DNA of 64,000 nt from assembly GCF_018588885.1 (NCBI RefSeq), contig NZ_JAFFIW010000001.1, forward strand, positions 124,001 to 188,000, written 5' to 3'. A program made the position numbers and the translations under genes. Below, one piece after another: positions 1 to 7,217 of the stretch (position 1 is the first letter of the stretch; each line of letters starts with the position of its first letter). The notes beneath the pieces are model-generated. The model made no database searches and was not told the origin of the DNA. It saw only the letters and a list, made by a program, of their open reading frames with translations. Source of the DNA: Mesorhizobium sp. dw_380 (GTDB lineage: Bacteria > Pseudomonadota > Alphaproteobacteria > Rhizobiales > Rhizobiaceae).

Positions 1-432
1 GGCGTCGAGCGTGGCATTGCCATTGACCGCATCGACCAGCGTGATGACGCCGTCCAGCCGAAAGGCCTGGACGAGTGCCGGATGCGCCATGATCGACTGC
101 AGCACCGGCGCCGGGTCGGCAAGGCCCGTGGTCTCGACGATGACGCGGGCCAGGCGGGCGATGCGACCGGTCTGCAGCCGGTCGACCAGATCAGCCAGCG
201 TGTCGACCAGTTCGCCGCGCACCGTGCAGCACAGGCAGCCGTCCGAAAGCTGGATGATGCCGTCGGACGCCTGCTCGACCAGCAGATGATCGATCGCCAC
301 CTCGCCATACTCATTGATGATGACCGCCGTGTCGGCGAGCGCCGGGTCCTTCAGGAGCCGGTTGAGCAGCGTCGTCTTGCCGGCGCCTAGGAAGCCGGTC
401 AGAACGGAGACAGGGATCGGGAAGTTTGCCAT
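1..432 (-). CDS. CobW/YjiA-family GTP-binding protein, 3' part cut by window start
   Basis: First 144 residues of a G3E-family P-loop GTPase, of the kind acting as zinc or cobalamin metallochaperones. The Walker A stretch GFLGAGKTTLLN lies at residues 14-25, followed by the INEYGEVAIDH segment (about 39-49) and the metal-binding GCLCCT motif of the CxCC type (about 63-68). A VIVETTGLADP segment follows. The C-terminal CobW_C region lies outside the window. The start is the ATG at 432, five bases after the stop of the upstream carboxypeptidase gene on the same strand, so the two are probably cotranscribed. Which metal or client it serves cannot be read from this fragment. Confidence 0.88.
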   Translation of the reverse strand, partial: MANFPIPVSVLTGFLGAGKTTLLNRLLKDPALADTAVIINEYGEVAIDHLLVEQASDGIIQLSDGCLCCTVRGELVDTLADLVDRLQTGRIARLARVIVETTGLADPAPVLQSIMAHPALVQAFRLDGVITLVDAVNGNATLDA

Positions 433-437
433 GTCGG

Positions 438-1601
438 CTAGTTCGCAGCCTTGACCGGCTGGTCACCTTGCGCGGCGGAGCCGGCAACCACCGGACCGGC
501 GCCGGCCGGCGCCGGCAGATCGGGCCGCCAACTCGGGATCGGCACGTCGGCATATTCCTGGCCGCCCTGGTCGAGCATCGCCTTTGGTGCCGGACCGGTG
601 GCGCCGCCGAGACCGACGGCAACCAGCGTCGGCACATGGTCGAGCTTTTCCTGATAGGGCGATTTCGGTGCGTCCTTGGCAACGGCCGGCGGAGCCTCCG
701 ACTGCTCATGCGGCTTCTTCTTCTTGCAGATCTCGTCGCTCATATCGTTGGGCGAGGTGGTGTCGCCGTAAGGCGCCAGGGTGGCGACGGTGGCCGAGCC
801 GGCGACAGGCGCGTCAAAACCCTGGTCGAGCAGTTTGGCTGTCGTCTCGGCACGGCTGACCGCCGATTTCTCGCCAAGCACCACCGCCACCAGCGTGCGG
901 CCGTTGCGCGTCGCCGAGCCGATCATGTTGAAGCCGGAGGGGCAGACGAAGCCCGTCTTCATGCCGTCGGCGCCGGGAAAGCGTCCGATCAGGAGATTGT
1001 AGTTCGCGATCGCCTTCTTGCCGACCGCAAGGCCCTCGATCGAGAACCATGGCGCATATTGCGGAAACTCGCGGCGGATCGCCATCACCAGCACCGAAAG
1101 GTCGCGCGCCGTCGTGTACTGGTCAGGCGAGTAGATGCCGTTCGGATTGACGAAATGCGTGCCGTTCATGCCGAGCCGGACCGCCTCGGCATTCATCCTT
1201 TCGGCGAAGGCGGCCTGTGAGCCGCCGACATTTTCGCCGACCGCCATGGCGATGTCATTGGCCGATTTGACCAGCATCATCTTCAGCGCATTGTCGAGCC
1301 GCATCACCGAGCCCGGCTTGAAGCCCATCTTGCTTGGCGGCTCGCCGGCGGAATGCTTGGTCACCTTGATCGGCGAATCGAGCTGGACTTCGCCGGCTGC
1401 GATTGCCCGGAAGGTCACATAGGCGGTCATCAGCTTGCTGAGCGAGGCCGGGTACCAGCGCTTGAACGCATCCTGATGCTGCAGGATCTGGCCGTTCTTC
1501 AGGTCGAAGACAACCACCGGATTGGCAAGGACCGGTCCGGCCAGGACCGACAGCATGATTGCGCCAGCCGGGAATAGTTTGAGGAAATGCCTGTGCCGCA
1601 T
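438..1601 (-). CDS. D-alanyl-D-alanine carboxypeptidase (S11 family penicillin-binding protein)
   Basis: 387 residues, secreted. A hydrophobic signal segment at about 10-26 ends in LAGPVLA. All three penicillin-binding signatures are present: SLSK at 53-56 (nucleophile Ser53, Lys56), SAN at 113-115 and KTG at 215-217. The enzyme removes the terminal D-Ala of peptidoglycan pentapeptides in the periplasm. After the catalytic domain comes a low-complexity tail of about 120 residues, beginning near CKKKKPHEQSEAPP and rich in Pro and Ala. It is not a typical PBP5-like beta domain and may be a wall- or membrane-proximal tether. The downstream GTPase begins five bases later. The gene diverges from the M20 amidohydrolase across about 236 bp. 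Confidence 0.93.
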   Translation of the reverse strand: MRHRHFLKLFPAGAIMLSVLAGPVLANPVVVFDLKNGQILQHQDAFKRWYPASLSKLMTAYVTFRAIAAGEVQLDSPIKVTKHSAGEPPSKMGFKPGSVMRLDNALKMMLVKSANDIAMAVGENVGGSQAAFAERMNAEAVRLGMNGTHFVNPNGIYSPDQYTTARDLSVLVMAIRREFPQYAPWFSIEGLAVGKKAIANYNLLIGRFPGADGMKTGFVCPSGFNMIGSATRNGRTLVAVVLGEKSAVSRAETTAKLLDQGFDAPVAGSATVATLAPYGDTTSPNDMSDEICKKKKPHEQSEAPPAVAKDAPKSPYQEKLDHVPTLVAVGLGGATGPAPKAMLDQGGQEYADVPIPSWRPDLPAPAGAGPVVAGSAAQGDQPVKAAN

Positions 1602-1837
1602 GATCGAATCCGAAATCGCCTCTTGCCCTGATTGCCCCTGGCTCCGTAAGATTTCGTTACGTGACCGCCAGCATGATGCGTCCGTCCCTCAAAAACCGGA
1701 CCGCATCGATGCGGTGCTATTTACCCTATGTGACGCCAACATGGCAAAGTGCCTGACAATCACAATTGCAAAACACTGGGCACGATTGCAAAACACCAGG
1801 CTGAAGCCGGCTGCTCCAACAACGAAATGGAACCATC
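1602..1837. promoter_or_regulatory. Divergent promoter region, carboxypeptidase / M20 amidohydrolase
   Basis: A 236-bp gap between two divergently read genes, so it must hold both promoters. The stretch 1725-1800 is more AT-rich than its surroundings and repeats the string GCAAAACAC (around 1768 and 1788), about 20 bp apart. No confident -35/-10 pair or operator could be assigned. Confidence 0.4.
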
Positions 1838-3001
1838 ATGCCAATCCTGAACCGCGCCGCTGAAATGCAGGACGAAGTTGCCGGCTGGCGCCAGCAGCTG
1901 CACCAGACGCCGGAGTTGAACTTCGACGTCTTCAAGACGGCGGCTTTCGTCACCGAAAAACTGAAGGAGTTCGGTTGCGACGATGTGGTCACCGGCCTCG
2001 GCAAGACCGGCGTCGTTGGCATCATCCGTGGCCGCCAGGGCGAAGGCGCCACGATCGGCCTGCGTGCCGACATGGATGCGCTGCCGCTCAACGAGATATC
2101 AGGCAAATCATACGCGTCGACCGTTCCCGGCAAGATGCACGCCTGTGGCCATGACGGCCACACGGCGATGCTGCTGGGCGCGGCGAAATATCTCGCCGAG
2201 ACGCGTAATTTCGCGGGCTCCGTGGCGGTGATCTTCCAGCCGGCGGAAGAAGGCGGCGGCGGCGGCAACGAGATGGTCAAGGACGGCATGATGGAGCGCT
2301 TCGACATCTCCAAGGTGTTCGGCATGCACAACATGCCGGGCCTGCCCGTCGGCCAGTTCGCCATCCGTCCGGGCCCGATCATGGCGGCGACGGCCGAGTT
2401 CACCATCACCGTGAAGGGCCGGGGCGGCCATGCGGCGATGCCGCACGGCACGATCGACCCGATCGTCATCACCAGCCAGTTGGTCGGCGCGCTGCAGACG
2501 ATCGCCTCGCGCAGCACCGATCCGGTCGAGGCCGTGGTGGTCTCGGTGACCAAATTCCATGCCGGCGACGCCTACAACATCATCCCGGAATCGGCCGAGA
2601 TCGCCGGCACCGTGCGCACCTTGCGCAAGGAGATCGCCAAGAAGTCCGAGGAGCGCATCCGCACCATCTGCGACGGGCTGGCGACCGCCTTCGGCGCCAG
2701 GATCGAGGTCGACTACCAGGCAAATTACCCCGTCACCTTCAACCATGCCGCAGAAACGGTCTTTGCCAGCGACGTCGCGGCCAATGTCGCGGGCGACGCC
2801 CATGTCCACCGCGGCATCCAGCCGGTGATGGGCGGCGAGGATTTCTCCTATATGCTCGAAGCCCGGCCCGGCGCCTTCATCTTCATCGGCAATGGCGACA
2901 CCGCCGGTCTTCACAACCCGGCCTATGATTTCAACGACGAGGCCATCCCGCACGGCATGAGCTACTGGGTGAAATTGGCCGAAACCGCCCTCGCCGCCTG
3001 A
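1838..3001 (+). CDS. M20-family amidohydrolase (hippurate hydrolase / N-acyl amino acid amidohydrolase type)
   Basis: 387 residues, cytosolic, the full length of the M20D (HipO/AmhX/IAA-amino-acid hydrolase) family. The metal-binding core is visible: RADMDALPL at about 76-84, HACGHDGHTAML at 101-112 with the Cys/His ligands, the EE pair in QPAEEGGGG (about 137-138), and the C-terminal GLHNPAYDF that supplies the last His. The dimerisation-domain motif GRGGHAAMPH is also present. The family hydrolyses N-acyl or aromatic-acyl amino acids; the true substrate is unknown. The ATG has only a weak ribosome site (GGA). It is a single-gene unit followed by a hairpin and the tRNA gene. Confidence 0.9.
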   Translation: MPILNRAAEMQDEVAGWRQQLHQTPELNFDVFKTAAFVTEKLKEFGCDDVVTGLGKTGVVGIIRGRQGEGATIGLRADMDALPLNEISGKSYASTVPGKMHACGHDGHTAMLLGAAKYLAETRNFAGSVAVIFQPAEEGGGGGNEMVKDGMMERFDISKVFGMHNMPGLPVGQFAIRPGPIMAATAEFTITVKGRGGHAAMPHGTIDPIVITSQLVGALQTIASRSTDPVEAVVVSVTKFHAGDAYNIIPESAEIAGTVRTLRKEIAKKSEERIRTICDGLATAFGARIEVDYQANYPVTFNHAAETVFASDVAANVAGDAHVHRGIQPVMGGEDFSYMLEARPGAFIFIGNGDTAGLHNPAYDFNDEAIPHGMSYWVKLAETALAA

Positions 3002-3025
3002 GGCGCGGCTTAACGGACGATGACA

Positions 3026-3054
3026 AGGCCGGCCGAATTGCGTTCCGCCGGCCT
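3026..3054 (+). terminator. Hairpin after the M20 amidohydrolase
   Basis: AGGCCGGC (3026-3033) pairs perfectly with GCCGGCCT (3047-3054), 25 bases after the stop. There is no following T run, so it is at best a weak intrinsic terminator. Confidence 0.4.
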
Positions 3055-3095
3055 CTTGGCGAAACGGTCCGAAGCGGCTATGTGTCGGGCCGCGT

Positions 3096-3172
3096 GGTCC
3101 CGTAGCTCAGTAGGATAGAGCGGCAGATTCCTAATCTGTAGGTCACAGGTTCGATTCCTGTCGGGATCACCA
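3096..3172 (+). tRNA. tRNA-Arg (anticodon CCT)
   Basis: 77 nt folding as a full cloverleaf. The acceptor GGTCCCG (3096-3102) pairs with CGGGATC (3162-3168). The D-stem is GCTC/GAGC. The anticodon stem GCAGA/TCTGT closes the loop TTCCTAA, giving anticodon CCT (reads AGG, Arg). The T-arm is ACAGG/CCTGT around TTCGATT. Discriminator A is at 3169 and CCA is encoded at 3170-3172. Bases 3127-3172 are repeated exactly at 4938-4983, marking this gene as the attachment site of the downstream insertion. The tRNA itself stays intact. Confidence 0.97.
3127..3172 (+). repeat. Attachment-site direct repeat, tRNA-side copy (46 bp)
   Basis: The 3' 46 bases of tRNA-Arg, from the anticodon loop through the encoded CCA, are identical to 4938-4983. 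Flanking bases differ on both sides (G versus T before, C versus T after), so the identity has sharp ends. Tyrosine recombinases typically use tRNA 3' halves in this way and rebuild the tRNA on integration. Confidence 0.93.
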
Positions 3173-3228
3173 CGAAAAACCAAGGAAAATCAGCTACTTA
3201 GGCGATCTGGTCCGAAAGGGCTCGATCG

Positions 3229-3302
3229 CCATTCTACGCGAATAGCCGTGAATTTCGCCACTTTCCATCACCAAGAATCCGTAGAATGAACCCATTCTAC
3301 GG
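3229..3302. other. Putative recombinase arm-type sites, left end
   Basis: Three copies of a 9-mer within 75 bp: CATTCTACG at 3230-3238, CGTAGAATG at 3280-3288 and CATTCTACG at 3293-3301. The last two form a perfect 10-bp inverted repeat (3279-3288 / 3293-3302) with a 4-bp spacer. Copies recur only near the other end of the element. Confidence 0.5.
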
Positions 3303-3782
3303 ATTTGCGCAGAACTGCTTGACAGGCTTTGACAGCTTCAGTTGCATGTCTGGACCGGTCATTGACGATGTCTCGCTGACGAGGCACATCGCACGAGACG
3401 CAACGAAGCCGGCACCACAGCGTCCTTCCCCCGCTCCAGTATCTTTCAGGAAGAGGGCCACCCATTCAATTTGGAAACGAAGGAAATCGCCGCATACTGC
3501 TCGTGGATTACGTCGGCCAAGGCGGCTCTCAGGAGGGCTCTTTCGTCGCCATTAGCCCAGCCAGTGCGAAGACCCTTGGCTAGTCGCTGGTGGTCAAAAT
3601 CTGACGCTTGGTTCCGGGCCGTAAGCCCGCTCAGGGTGGAAAGCGGAAGTTGGGCGTGACCTAATGATCATTCAGCGCCGTGGCGACATCACAACTCGCC
3701 TCGCCTGCGGCAAGACGTGCCATAGAAGGTTTCCACAAATCCACCGAATAAGACTTCGCCTGATTTGCCTCCTCTTGGACAG

Positions 3783-4079
3783 CTATGCTCTTCTAATTCC
3801 ACCAAAAATGTAAATATTTGAAAGGAATAGCAATATCAAGATAGTACTTACCTCTACTCCCTCGGAGAGACCGACAAAAATTATAGACAAAAGAACGTAA
3901 ACAATTGATAACACCATATTGAAGATGAAAGACCGTCTATTCCAAGTGAAGATTATGCATGATAATACAGATAGAAATGTTATAATTAGCAAATAGTATT
4001 TATTATATGTTTCGCCGATGTACACTATCGATACGATTAAAAATAGTATTATAACTAACGTCAAAAACAATTTTGTCAC
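3783..4079 (-). CDS. AT-rich orphan membrane protein
   Basis: 98 residues from a GTG start at 4079 with AGGGTG about 8 bases upstream. Nearly the whole protein is hydrophobic. Three or four membrane segments are apparent: about 3-22 (LFLTLVIILFLIVSIVYIG), 28-46, 52-70 and 76-93, linked by short polar turns such as WNRRSF. Base composition is far more AT-rich than anything else in the window, with codons like ATA, TTA and AAT, so the gene came from a low-GC source. It lies alone inside the tRNA-integrated element. The family is not recognised; possibilities include a small defence or exclusion membrane protein, but nothing in the sequence decides. Confidence 0.55.
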   Translation of the reverse strand: MTKLFLTLVIILFLIVSIVYIGETYNKYYLLIITFLSVLSCIIFTWNRRSFIFNMVLSIVYVLLSIIFVGLSEGVEVSTILILLFLSNIYIFGGIRRA

Positions 4080-4148
4080 ATCAACACCCTGCTTATTGCA
4101 AGTTTAGAAAAAACTAATTTAGCGCCTTATTTTATTAGCCGTTGCGGA

Positions 4149-4389
4149 TCAGTCTATGAAGTATTCTATCGGATCGTCACCACGGTGCCAACGCAGACCG
4201 GCCTTGTCGAGGGTTGCGTTCATGTCCACCGGACACAGGCATAGATCGAGATCGTGCCAATCCTTCCCCTCCGGCCACGGCACGAAGGGATTTCTCTTCT
4301 GCCAGACGCTTGTCCTCGCCGCCGAGCAATGCAGCGAGATCGCGCGGCGAAGTGTATTGCCGACCGTTCCTAACAACAGAATTGCACAT
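4149..4389 (-). pseudogene. Possible frameshifted remnant inside the island
   Basis: Two overlapping minus-strand frames look like halves of one protein. An upstream half reads RNGRQYTSPRDLAALLGGED and KRLAEEK. A half in the next frame reads NPFVPWPEGKDWHDLDLCLC and PVDMNATLDKAGLRWHRGDD, ending PIEYFID at 4149. A one-base slip near 4290 would join them. Both halves have ordinary globular composition. I cannot name a family, and chance open frames in moderate-GC DNA remain possible. Confidence 0.25.
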
Positions 4390-4537
4390 GTCTAATCGAC
4401 CATTTGACTAAGGTGACGATAGCGCATCGCGCATAGAGCACCAACCTTAACGTTTGTGTCCTACATTGGGTCGGCAGCGGTATTCCGTTTCGGGTATCAA
4501 GTGTCAGGTTTTGACCACTACCTCGTTTCCCGAGGGA

Positions 4538-4771
4538 TCAATTGGTCAACATGAAGGCCGTTGGCGAAGGAAGATCGCCTTCTGACCTCGCCAGAACCTC
4601 ATTACCTGAGTGGCGCTCGACCGCCTCGCCGTGAAGTTTTGGCCCGTCATATCGTTCATCTTGTCTGCGATGGCGGTGAGGGTTTGGCCAGCGCGCCCAA
4701 GGGGCCGACGACCCGCACGGCCTTCTCCGCTTCGACCTTCGCCTTCCTCGGACCGGCTCGTTGCGCTTCAT
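4538..4771 (-). pseudogene. Possible gene debris inside the island
   Basis: On the minus strand, protein-like stretches are split between frames: KAKVEAEKAVRVVGPLGALA in one and LTAIADKMNDMTGQNFTAR in the next. This is the pattern of a short decayed gene rather than an intact ORF. No family is recognised and no start signal stands out. Confidence 0.2.
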
Positions 4772-4865
4772 GGTCTTATCCCTGAGCCCGTCTGTTCAAT
4801 GAACGTGATAGGCGATTGATGTCCAGAAAATCTGGACAACGCTGGTTAGTACAACGCTACAAATC

Positions 4866-4884
4866 CGTAGAATCCCGTAGAATG
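4866..4884. other. Putative recombinase arm-type sites, right end
   Basis: CGTAGAAT at 4866-4873 and CGTAGAATG at 4876-4884 are direct repeats with a 10-bp period, 54-72 bp inside the right attachment repeat. They match the 9-mer found three times near the left end. Confidence 0.45.
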
Positions 4885-4937
4885 AAACAGGCGCCCAATA
4901 AGTCATTGATTTTATTATGTTTTTCGGCGCGAAACAT

Positions 4938-4983
4938 ATTCCTAATCTGTAGGTCACAGGTTCGATTCCTGTCGGGATCACCA
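4938..4983 (+). repeat. Attachment-site direct repeat, distal copy (46 bp)
   Basis: Identical over 46 bases to 3127-3172, the 3' part of tRNA-Arg. It lacks the tRNA 5' half and so is not a functional tRNA. It marks the far edge of the inserted element. Confidence 0.93.
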
Positions 4984-5082
4984 TGCCTTTTCAGACACTT
5001 GGCAAGGCGGATCCCAAGGAGGCCGTTTGTTCGCCCTGGCGGCATCCGCAAGGGCCAAGAAATGCGCAGCCGCACTTCAGAG

Positions 5083-5547
5083 TCAGAGCACCTCCTCCGA
5101 GCCATCGGCGACACCCACGCGATGTCGGTAGACCATCTCCCACCCCTTCCAACCCGTAAACAGAAGGATGAGGACCACGACCAGCGACAAAATCAGGCCG
5201 GTGGGCACCACGGCCGCCACACCGTGGGCATATCGCGAGTACCAGTTGTAGAGTTCGATCAGGACGACGACCACATTGCCCCCAGCATGGAGCCATGCAG
5301 CACGCAGATTGCGGATCTGAACGTCGCCCAAAACATCGGTCAGGCCGGCAAGCGCTGCCAAGGCGGCCATTATCAGGCCAGCTCCAAGCAGCCAAAGGCT
5401 AGCCGTGACCCATCCTGGATTGCCTGTTCGCCAGAAGATCAGGTCGCAAACGAAGGTGGCGACGAAAAAGGCGATCGGGAATGGGATCAGCATGGGGTGG
5501 ATGGGATGGCCGGCAACGCGTGCCGTGCTTTGTGGGTTGCGGCTCAT
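5083..5547 (-). CDS. DUF2231 integral membrane protein
   Basis: 154 residues, inner membrane. The N-terminal motif ARVAGHPIHPMLIPFPIAFF is typical of DUF2231, where conserved His residues (GHPIHPM) precede the first membrane helix. Four helices follow at about 21-41, 47-68, 90-107 and 112-133. Some DUF2231 proteins are thought to bind haem or take part in redox, but function here is unknown. The start ATG at 5547 follows a strong GGAGG. It is the first host gene beyond the tRNA-integrated element, 100 bp from the right attachment repeat. Confidence 0.85.
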   Translation of the reverse strand: MSRNPQSTARVAGHPIHPMLIPFPIAFFVATFVCDLIFWRTGNPGWVTASLWLLGAGLIMAALAALAGLTDVLGDVQIRNLRAAWLHAGGNVVVVLIELYNWYSRYAHGVAAVVPTGLILSLVVVLILLFTGWKGWEMVYRHRVGVADGSEEVL

Positions 5548-5757
5548 GGTAGTGCCTCCAAAAGGCGGCGCGCACCCCCTCGCGGCCTGCAGTGCATTCC
5601 TGAAAGACAGCGTGCAAGCAAAACGCTGGCTCTAGTTGAATGTTCCACAAGCTGGAGGGGCAGAGCCTTACGGAGGCACGAAAAGGCGTTCGCTAGGCAC
5701 GCGCCCGCCATGGCGAAGCATGGCGGGGTTTCATGCGGCCAGACGGATCAGCCCGCC

Positions 5758-6111
5758 TCAGCCAACCCTGACGACAAAATGCTTGGTCACCGGCTCGATG
5801 ATCTTCCAGGTTCCCTTGAAATCGGCTTCCACCACGAAGGCATCGCCGGGACCCACTTCGACCGGCGTGCCGCCGTCGGGCGTGATGACGATGCGGCCAG
5901 CGATCATGTGCACGAACTCATAGTCGGTGTAGGTCGCATGATAGGTGCCGGGCGTCGCCCGCCATGTGCCCGACATCACCTTGCCGTCGTCGGTCGTGTG
6001 CTGGACGGCGGTTTGCATGGTCGGTCTGCCCTCGACCACGATCCAGCCAGGCAGATCGCCGGCTTCCGCGTGCTCGACTGCGCCGAATTTGAGGATCGTC
6101 TTGTTCGTCAT
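5758..6111 (-). CDS. Small cupin-fold protein
   Basis: 117 residues from the ATG at 6111, preceded by ACGGAG at good spacing; the open frame extends 25 codons upstream without coding character. It is a single cupin barrel. Motif 1 is around GTYHATYTDYEFVHMIAGR and motif 2 is the GDAFVVEADFKGTWKI region, with the GGTPVEVGPGD turn between them. It resembles the DUF861/EutQ-like 'enamine deaminase' cupins. Such proteins bind small metabolites or metals. It sits downstream of the rare-sugar ABC operon on the same strand, with a 140-bp gap, so a link to that pathway is possible but unproven. Confidence 0.8.
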   Translation of the reverse strand: MTNKTILKFGAVEHAEAGDLPGWIVVEGRPTMQTAVQHTTDDGKVMSGTWRATPGTYHATYTDYEFVHMIAGRIVITPDGGTPVEVGPGDAFVVEADFKGTWKIIEPVTKHFVVRVG

Positions 6112-6251
6112 GCCGGGCTCCGTTTGCTTCATTTGTCCGGGACGTCGGATAGCCGATGCGCATGACGGGAGCAATGCATGCACCAAGGGAACCAGCAGCG
6201 TTTATGCATCCAGGCAGCGCGGCCCGGGAAGTCCTGCTGCCCGCGCCGGAC

Positions 6252-7145
6252 TTACGGTTTATGCCGAGCCGAGACGAGTTCCGCCTTGCGCCGCGCCGTC
6301 TCCAGGCCGAGACCGATGAAGGCGCGCGCGTGCCTGGCGAGCGCCATGTTGTCGGTCCAGAGATTGCGCCAGATGGCGGTCTTCTTCGACAGATTCTCGT
6401 CGACGATCTCAGAGGAAAAGGATTCGAAGCTGAGATCATCGGCATAGCCGATAGCGGTCAGTGCATCGAAAATCCCTGCGAAGTCGATATTGCCGGTGCC
6501 GAGGAAGCCGCGATGGCTCTCGCCGATATGGACATAGCCGATCTTGCCTGCGGCATTGCGGATGGCGAGCCCGACATCGGCCTCCTCGATGTTCATGTGG
6601 AACGTGTCGAGATGCAGGAAGATGTTGTCCGAGCCGGTGTCCTCGATGAAAGCCAGGCCCTGCGCGGCGGTGTTGAGCAGGTTGCTTTCGAAGCGGTTGA
6701 CGATTTCGAGATTGAGCGTGACGCCGGCCGCCTTCGCCGTTTCGGCGACCTTGGCCAGCGTGGCAGTGCTGCGGTTCCATTGGTCGCGCGTCGGCGCCTC
6801 GACCTGCAAGCCGTGGCTGGTCGACAGGATGCCGGCGACCTTGCTGCCGCCAAGGTCGCGCGTCAACGCGATGGTTTCGTTGAGGATCTCGACGCCGCGC
6901 GCGGCGACCGCCTTGTCGGCGCTCGATATGTCGCCGTTCGTAGGCAGTCCGATGCTGATCGCCACGCCGAGACCGAGATCGGCGATGCGTTTGGCAAGCC
7001 CGCCAATGTCGACATCTGCCGGGTCGAGATAGGAGAATTCGATCAGGTCAAAACCGGCCTCCCTGGTGTTTGCCAGCGTGCGTTCGAGCTCGCTTTGCGC
7101 CGAGCTTGCCGACCAGACGAAAGAATGGATTCCGATGCGCGACAT
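6252..7145 (-). CDS. Ketose 3-epimerase (D-tagatose/D-psicose 3-epimerase family TIM barrel)
   Basis: 297 residues, sugar phosphate isomerase/epimerase (AP endonuclease 2) fold. The four metal ligands fall at Glu147 (NLEIVN), Asp180 (LHLDTF), His206 (YVHIGES) and Glu241 (SFESF). Their spacing, 33-26-35, is what I recall for Agrobacterium D-psicose 3-epimerase (Glu152, Asp185, His211, Glu246). It would interconvert free ketoses at C3 in the cytosol. It is the last gene of the DeoR-kinase-RbsABC operon, separated from the binding-protein gene by a long GC hairpin. The exact ketose is not determinable from sequence. Confidence 0.88.
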   Translation of the reverse strand: MSRIGIHSFVWSASSAQSELERTLANTREAGFDLIEFSYLDPADVDIGGLAKRIADLGLGVAISIGLPTNGDISSADKAVAARGVEILNETIALTRDLGGSKVAGILSTSHGLQVEAPTRDQWNRSTATLAKVAETAKAAGVTLNLEIVNRFESNLLNTAAQGLAFIEDTGSDNIFLHLDTFHMNIEEADVGLAIRNAAGKIGYVHIGESHRGFLGTGNIDFAGIFDALTAIGYADDLSFESFSSEIVDENLSKKTAIWRNLWTDNMALARHARAFIGLGLETARRKAELVSARHKP

Positions 7146-7171
7146 GATCGTCTCCGGTTCAAGACAATGAT

Positions 7172-7207
7172 AAGGGGCGCGGCCGGAACAAGCCGGCCGC
7201 GCCCCTT
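7172..7207 (-). promoter_or_regulatory. Strong intercistronic hairpin after the sugar-binding-protein gene
   Basis: AAGGGGCGCGGCCGG (7172-7186) pairs perfectly over 15 bp with 7193-7207, with loop AACAAG. It lies directly after the binding-protein stop and before the epimerase gene, and has no U tract on the minus strand. This is a common place for mRNA-stabilising or attenuating hairpins that keep binding-protein output high. Confidence 0.6.
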
Positions 7208-7217
7208 GTCGGACTGG

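Larger units (their letters stand above)
3173..4937. mobile_element. Small tRNA-Arg-integrated element or island remnant (about 1.8 kb)
   Basis: Sequence enclosed by the two 46-bp tRNA-end repeats. Its composition differs from the window: 3780-4145 is strikingly AT-rich, while the ends are nearer the host average but without convincing intact genes. No integrase, excisionase or mobilisation gene can be read, so it is either a decayed integrative element or a minimal element mobilised in trans. CGTAGAAT(G) octamers/nonamers lie 55-130 bp inside both ends, as recombinase arm sites would. 3173-3782 (610 bp) and 4080-4937 (858 bp) hold no gene I can support beyond the fragments listed separately. 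Confidence 0.8.

Noticed and set aside
3286..3659. Plus-strand open frames just inside the island's left end
   Set aside because: Two short frames in different phases without ribosome sites. One stretch (NRRILLVDYVGQGGSQEGSF) looks protein-like in a third frame but has no start and no family, so I did not call it a gene.
4796..5114. Minus-strand ORFs containing GDPDRNRTCDLQIRN and similar strings across the right attachment repeat
   Set aside because: The string is the known false translation of a tRNA 3' end; the ORFs only exist because of the 46-bp tRNA repeat.
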